Positions 7,035 to 9,970 of a DNA stretch of 9,970 nt are shown one piece after another. The first letter of the stretch is position 1, and each line of letters starts with the position of its first letter. Source of the stretch: Candidatus Shapirobacteria bacterium (lineage in GTDB: Bacteria > Patescibacteriota > Microgenomatia > UBA12405); NCBI GenBank assembly GCA_020056515.1, contig JAGVHP010000049.1, positions 1-9,970 of the forward strand. The letters run 5' to 3'. The notes beneath the pieces are model-generated. The model was not told the DNA's origin. It worked only from the letters and a program-made list of their open reading frames with translations, and did not search any database. The position numbers and the translations under genes were made by a program.

Positions 7035-7466
7035 CTAGTATGGGATAGATATAAAAAATTTTTGCGTTTCGAGCCGACAGTTTTGTTCAATCGAGCCCCG
7101 CTTTTTCCGCCGCGCCCCCACCCGCGGCGATGCGGGGCGAGAATTATAATTTCTTAAAATACGTTCGAATTTTTCGATACAGCCCCTGCAGTTTTTGCAA
7201 ATCATGAGATTTTGATGTGGCGCTGGCCGCGGAGCCGAGCGCGGCACACGCCACTGCTTCGCACCCTCATACTGCAACTCTGTTGACCTTATTGCATTCG
7301 ACCAGGTTTTAAAATGCCTTACTACGGTTCTTGGACTTGGACCTGGGATTATTTTCAAATCACGAAATGTTGGACTCTTACCAATTGCTTTCGAAACAGC
7401 CTTGAGATGGGATAATATAATACCTTTTGTATATGGCGTTTTATATTTTCCAGCTTTAGTTCTCAT
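7035..7466 (-). CDS. Homing-endonuclease-associated repeat (HNH_repeat) protein, probably truncated or frameshifted
   Basis: Residues 15-64 (GIILSHLKAVSKAIGKSPTF ... PSPRTVVRHFKTWSNAIRSTEL) match the HNH_repeat fold. The hallmarks are an A/L-rich helix, GKSPTFRDL, then a Ser-Pro and FxxWxxAIR. Such repeats normally accompany homing nuclease domains, but no nuclease motif follows here. From residue 71 on, the frame passes through a GC-rich hairpin (7217-7254) and then inverted repeat B (7089-7184), so the C-terminal half is probably junk in this frame. A shifted frame just after the hairpin reads more protein-like (HDLQKLQGLYRKIRTYF, ending KKL and TAA at 7144). The ATG at 7466 follows a near-consensus promoter five bases upstream. 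It could be the separated 5' part of the HNH gene at 3499-3981. Confidence 0.55.
   Translation of the reverse strand: MRTKAGKYKTPYTKGIILSHLKAVSKAIGKSPTFRDLKIIPGPSPRTVVRHFKTWSNAIRSTELQYEGAKQWRVPRSAPRPAPHQNLMICKNCRGCIEKFERILRNYNSRPASPRVGARRKKRGSIEQNCRLETQKFFISIPY
7089..7184 (-). repeat. GC-rich inverted repeat, right copy (B)
   Basis: This is the inverted partner of 3958-4050. Its hairpin is GCCCCGC (7095-7101) with GCGGGGC (7132-7138). In the inner stem one A-U pair of copy A becomes G-U, so the fold is kept despite the change. It lies over the 3' half of the HNH_repeat reading frame and closes the right side of the cassette. Confidence 0.85.
7217..7254. repeat. GC-rich hairpin inside the HNH_repeat gene
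   Basis: GTGGCG (7217-7222) pairs with CGCCAC (7249-7254), and GCCGCG (7226-7231) pairs with CGCGGC (7240-7245). The stems are separated by a symmetric 3+3 internal loop, with an 8-base apical loop. The block contrasts sharply with its AT-rich surroundings and coincides with the apparent frame change, which suggests a small palindromic insert. Confidence 0.6.
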
Positions 7467-7471
7467 AATTA

Positions 7472-7500
7472 ATTATGTTAAAAAATGTAAAAAATGTCAA
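7472..7500 (-). promoter_or_regulatory. Near-consensus promoter for the HNH_repeat gene at the element's right edge
   Basis: On the minus strand, TTGACA (7500-7495) is followed by exactly 17 bases and CATAAT (7477-7472), then five bases and the ATG at 7466. It is the best -35/-10 pair in the window. The -35 box ends two bases from the duplicated secA tail, so the promoter belongs to the inserted element and points inward. Confidence 0.7.
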
Positions 7501-7502
7501 AC

Positions 7503-7538
7503 AAGTGGAAGAAATGCCATTATCCAGCTTCATCCTAA
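7503..7538 (+). pseudogene. Detached secA 3' end (SEC-C tail remnant)
   Basis: Twelve codons read KWKKCHYPASS and TAA, matching the true SecA end KWKRCHYPALS and TAA at 3501-3536 in 9 of 11 residues but only 26 of 36 bases. There is an in-frame stop at 7488-7490 and no start, so it is not a gene by itself. It ends 3 nt before the HAD start, as expected for the original end of secA in a secA-HAD operon. The shared AAGTGGAA (3501-3508 and 7503-7510) marks the likely borders of the insertion. Confidence 0.8.
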
Positions 7539-7541
7539 ACC

Positions 7542-8165
7542 ATGATTAAATTTGTCTATTTTGACGTTGGCGGGGTGGTTGAGTTAGATTTCTCCGGCAC
7601 CAATAAATGGGAGGAATTAAAAAAAGAAATCGGCATTACCCCTGAGCTTAGAGATGAGTATGACAAATTGTGGTCCGAGATTGAAAAGCGCCTTTGCGTC
7701 GATCTCGACGCTGACGTGTTTTTTGAAAAAATTAAAAAACATTTTCATCTAAATACTCCGGCTAATTATTACTTTTTACAAAATGGCTTTGTTGACCGCT
7801 TTGAAGTTAATCCTTCAATTTGGCCAGTGATTAGGGAAATAAATAAAAAGTACCCCGTGGGTTTACTGACCAATATGTATGTCAACATGTTTCCCGCTAT
7901 TCAAAAAAGGGGATTACTGCCGCCGGTTGTCTGGCGCCAAATTATTGACTCATCGGTGGTAAAGCTTCGAAAACCCGATTTGGAAATTTACGAGCTGGCC
8001 CAAAAACTGGCTGGCGTCTTACCAGACGAAATTTTGTTTGTCGACAACCAACCAAAAAACCTCACTCCTGCCACCACTCTCGGTTGGCAAACTTTTCTAT
8101 ATGATTCTGCAAATCCGAAGGAATCCAGCCAAAAACTTCTTGAGTTTTGGAATAACCTATCTTGA
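7542..8165 (+). CDS. HAD-superfamily hydrolase (YihX-like phosphatase)
   Basis: The 207-residue HAD protein has motif I FDVGGVV (nucleophile D8, with Gly in place of the second Asp as in the YihX/epoxide-hydrolase-like branch), motif II LLTN, motif III LRKPDLEIYE with the conserved Lys, and motif IV ILFVDNQ. A cap region at about 15-90 puts it in subfamily IA. It probably removes phosphate from a small cytosolic metabolite such as a sugar phosphate; the substrate cannot be read from the sequence. Its ATG lies 3 nt after the stranded secA tail, so it was probably co-transcribed with secA before the insertion. No -10 box is visible at the usual 5-6 nt, leaving its present expression uncertain. 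It ends in TGA. Confidence 0.85.
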   Translation: MIKFVYFDVGGVVELDFSGTNKWEELKKEIGITPELRDEYDKLWSEIEKRLCVDLDADVFFEKIKKHFHLNTPANYYFLQNGFVDRFEVNPSIWPVIREINKKYPVGLLTNMYVNMFPAIQKRGLLPPVVWRQIIDSSVVKLRKPDLEIYELAQKLAGVLPDEILFVDNQPKNLTPATTLGWQTFLYDSANPKESSQKLLEFWNNLS

Positions 8166-8192
8166 TATCTTCCAATATCTTCTCATTTAATC

Positions 8193-8198
8193 TAATAT
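8193..8198 (+). promoter_or_regulatory. Possible -10 box of the fic gene
   Basis: TAATAT (4 of 6 to consensus) lies six bases before the ATG at 8205, the spacing seen at other genes here. The region is very AT-rich, so a chance match is possible. Two copies of ATATCTTC at 8165-8172 and 8175-8182 lie just upstream. Confidence 0.3.
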
Positions 8199-8204
8199 AT
8201 TCTT

Positions 8205-9170
8205 ATGGTTTCATATCACTTCACTAAGACAAAAGACATCGAACAAGAACTTATTGAAATAGAAGCAATCAAAATTCTTTTTGAAAAACTAAAAGTTCTC
8301 CCTCAAATCGAAGAAAAAATTCGTCGGGAATCCCTATTAAAAAGTTCCCTCTTTTCCGCCCGTATCGAAGGTAATCCGTTATCTTTAACCGACATCGACG
8401 AGAATGACTCCGAAGAAGTTCACCAAGTAGAAATTCAAAACCTTTTACGGGCCTATCAGTATGTCTATCGAACTGATTTTCCTAAAACTTTAACCATTGA
8501 TATTATTCGTGACCTTCATACCCAGGCTATGAAGAAAATAAGTCTACAGGCCGGTAAGTTTCGCCAGGAACCTTGGGCCATTTTTGATGCTTCAGGAAAC
8601 GCCATTCATTTGGCTCCGCCATTTTTTGAAATCCCCAAATTAATTAATCAATATCTTGAATATCTCAACAGTCTCACCGATCATCCCGGCATTATCGCCG
8701 CTATTTCTCAATTTATCTTTGAAAAACTTCATCCATTTGCTGACGGTAATGGCCGAACTGGCCGTCTGATATCAGCCTTGATTCTCAAGCAACATAATTA
8801 CCACCTTCGTGGTATGTTGCCTTTCGAGGAATATACCGACAACCACCGTGAATCTTATTATTACGCTCTCGAACCCAGCTCTGATATGACCGAATTTGTT
8901 CAATATTTTTTGACATCAATTATTGACACTTCCCGTTCCATTCTCAAACAATTAGACAACCGTCCCATCCCCAATTCGTTTCTGCCTTCCCGTCGTCAGG
9001 AAATTTTGGCCATCATTGCCGACCATCCCAATTGTTCTTTTGAATTTCTCTCCCGTCGTTTTGCCGCTGTTAATCCCAAAACCCTTCATTATGATCTCAA
9101 AAAACTTCTAGATCTCAATTTAATCATCAAAGTCGGCATCACCCGCGGCGCTCTCTATCGTCGGGCCTAA
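8205..9170 (+). CDS. fic: Fic-family AMP transferase with C-terminal winged helix
   Basis: The 321-residue protein carries the complete Fic active site HPFADGNGRTGR (176-187), with catalytic His176 and the Mg/ATP-binding acidic and Gly/Asn residues. Near the N-terminus, SARIEGN (51-57) is the inhibitory-helix motif [S/T]xxxE[G/N] of class II Fic proteins, so the enzyme carries its own autoinhibition. Residues 263-320 (RRQEILAIIADHP ... KTLHYDLKKLLDLNLI) form a winged helix, common in this Fic subfamily. Such enzymes attach AMP from ATP to a protein; the target is unknown. No antitoxin gene is adjacent, as expected when the inhibitory helix is built in. It follows the HAD gene by 39 nt and precedes oligoribonuclease by 26 nt. 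Confidence 0.92.
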   Translation: MVSYHFTKTKDIEQELIEIEAIKILFEKLKVLPQIEEKIRRESLLKSSLFSARIEGNPLSLTDIDENDSEEVHQVEIQNLLRAYQYVYRTDFPKTLTIDIIRDLHTQAMKKISLQAGKFRQEPWAIFDASGNAIHLAPPFFEIPKLINQYLEYLNSLTDHPGIIAAISQFIFEKLHPFADGNGRTGRLISALILKQHNYHLRGMLPFEEYTDNHRESYYYALEPSSDMTEFVQYFLTSIIDTSRSILKQLDNRPIPNSFLPSRRQEILAIIADHPNCSFEFLSRRFAAVNPKTLHYDLKKLLDLNLIIKVGITRGALYRRA

Positions 9171-9183
9171 TCTCCCCTTTTAA

Positions 9184-9196
9184 GGTAAAATAGGCC
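9184..9196 (+). promoter_or_regulatory. -10 box of the oligoribonuclease gene
   Basis: GGTAAAAT (9184-9191) is followed by five bases and the ATG at 9197. The box TAAAAT is 5 of 6 to consensus and has the same GG before it as the secA and HIT boxes. No -35 match or Shine-Dalgarno sequence is seen. Confidence 0.5.
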
Positions 9197-9736
9197 ATGG
9201 ATAAAAGCACTAATCTCGTTTGGATTGACATCGAAGGTACCGGTCTTGATTTAAATATCGCCCTGCCTCTGGAAATTGCCATCATCATCACTGACAAAAA
9301 ACTTGAAGTTTTAGATTCCGCTTCTTTTGTTATTCACCAGTCCAAAAAATCTCTTTCCATTCTCGAAGACTGGCCCAAAAAACATCTAACCGAAAATAAA
9401 CTTCTCTCTGAAGTGGTTAAATCAAAAATCACCGTCAAATCTGCCCAAACCCAAATTCTGAAATTATTAAAAAAACACTGCCTTCCCCGCCGTTCCCCCC
9501 TCTGCGGCAATTCTCTTTTTTACGACAAATATCTTTTAATGAAATATTTACCCAAAGTATTTGATTTTCTTCACTACCGGATTATTGACATTTCCTCTCT
9601 CAAGGAACTTTATTTCCGTCTCAATACCAATCCTCCCAAGTTTGAAAAGAGTGAAAACCACCGGGCCCTTGACGACATTCACGAATCCATCACCGAGCTA
9701 AAATTCTACCAATCCAACTTTCTTAAAAAGGTATAA
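9197..9736 (+). CDS. orn: Oligoribonuclease (DEDDh 3'-5' exonuclease)
   Basis: Orn degrades 2-5 nt RNA fragments and linear dinucleotides such as pGpG to mononucleotides. The 179-residue length equals the family norm. The catalytic set is complete: WIDIEGTGLD (D11, E13), GNSLFYD (D110) and HRALDDIHES (H155, D160). The usual EMTGLD is EGTGLD here. The predicted -10 box of the next gene overlaps the stop codon. Confidence 0.93.
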   Translation: MDKSTNLVWIDIEGTGLDLNIALPLEIAIIITDKKLEVLDSASFVIHQSKKSLSILEDWPKKHLTENKLLSEVVKSKITVKSAQTQILKLLKKHCLPRRSPLCGNSLFYDKYLLMKYLPKVFDFLHYRIIDISSLKELYFRLNTNPPKFEKSENHRALDDIHESITELKFYQSNFLKKV

Positions 9737-9743
9737 TCATTTT
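9730..9743 (+). promoter_or_regulatory. -10 box of the HIT gene overlapping the orn stop codon
   Basis: GGTATAAT (9730-9737), identical to the box before secA, is followed by six bases (CATTTT) and the ATG at 9744. The TAA inside TATAAT is the orn stop codon. Confidence 0.6.
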
Positions 9744-9970
9744 ATGAATGACTGTGTTTTTTGCCAAATTATCAAAGGCGAAATCCCCAGCTTTAAGGTC
9801 TACGAAGACAACTCCTTCCTTGGTTTTTTAGACATCAAACCCCTCAACCCCGGCAATGTCCTATTAATTCCCAAAACCCATTATCGCTGGGTCACCGATA
9901 TTCCCAACTTTGGTAACTGTTGGGAAAAAGCCAAAATTATCGCTCTGGCTTCGCAAAAAGTCGTCAAATC
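9744..9970 (+). CDS. HIT-family nucleotide hydrolase, N-terminal part (3' end outside window)
   Basis: The first 75 codons read MNDCVFCQIIKGEIPSFKVY, then LDIKPLNPGNVLLIPKTHY. This is the standard HIT start: C4xxC7, the IIxGEIP signature, the D-I-x-P-x-x-P-G-H-like turn (here with Asn in the usual His place) and IPKTHY. The catalytic HxHxH motif would lie about 15-25 residues beyond the window. Family members hydrolyse purine nucleoside phosphoramidates or dinucleoside polyphosphates. Confidence 0.92.
   Translation, partial: MNDCVFCQIIKGEIPSFKVYEDNSFLGFLDIKPLNPGNVLLIPKTHYRWVTDIPNFGNCWEKAKIIALASQKVVK

Noticed and set aside
3501..7510. Intein, group I/II intron or insertion sequence as the nature of the insert
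   Set aside because: SecA is not interrupted in frame, there is no intein splice motif, reverse transcriptase or transposase, and I could not recognise an intron core.
7503..7538. Chance match of the second KWKKCHYP stretch
   Set aside because: Nine of 11 residues match the SecA end, the stop codon is in the same place, and it directly precedes a backbone gene. Coincidence is very unlikely.
1..9970. CRISPR array, tRNA or rRNA genes
   Set aside because: No regularly spaced repeats beyond the two tandem 11-mers, and no cloverleaf or rRNA-like sequence, were seen on either strand.

Overview
The window looks like a chromosomal segment of a reduced-genome bacterium, most plausibly a member of the Candidate Phyla Radiation (Patescibacteria, perhaps the Microgenomates side). 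That placement is an inference from gene style: compact housekeeping genes, a SecA with a long SEC-C tail, and promoter -10 boxes lying 5-6 nt before start codons with no Shine-Dalgarno sequence. The standard code fits, since TAA, TAG and TGA all end genes.

Layout. Left backbone (1-3536): the C-terminal part of seryl-tRNA synthetase, a hairpin terminator, and complete secA. Accessory segment (about 3501-7510): more AT-rich, with GC-rich hairpins. It holds an HNH endonuclease gene (minus), a winged-helix regulator (minus), a divergent 45-codon Cys-rich peptide gene, a radical SAM enzyme gene (plus), and an HNH_repeat (homing-endonuclease-associated) gene (minus). Right backbone (7503-9970): a second copy of the secA 3' tail, a HAD phosphatase, a Fic protein, oligoribonuclease and the start of a HIT protein.

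The last 11 codons plus stop of secA occur twice, at 3501-3536 and 7503-7538. They encode KWKRCHYPALS and KWKKCHYPASS with different codons. The simplest reading is that a 4-kb element entered the 3' end of secA, brought a recoded tail that keeps SecA intact, and left the old tail 3 bp before the HAD gene. An HNH gene ends exactly at the left border, antisense to the new secA tail. A consensus promoter for the HNH_repeat gene sits exactly at the right border.

Inside the element, two ~95-bp GC-rich inverted repeats (3958-4050 and 7089-7184) bracket a 3-kb cassette. It resembles a complete small RiPP system: a Cys-rich precursor peptide, a radical SAM maturase with an apparent PqqD-like recognition domain starting 2 nt after the peptide stop, and a divergent OmpR/PhoB-type winged-helix regulator. 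Between the two divergent promoters lies a perfect tandem 11-bp direct repeat, the expected operator geometry for that DNA-binding fold. No exporter, integrase or transposase is visible.

Almost all of the window is accounted for. The gene-free stretches are short, and 4051-4160 and 6879-7034 contain only hairpins or possible gene remnants.
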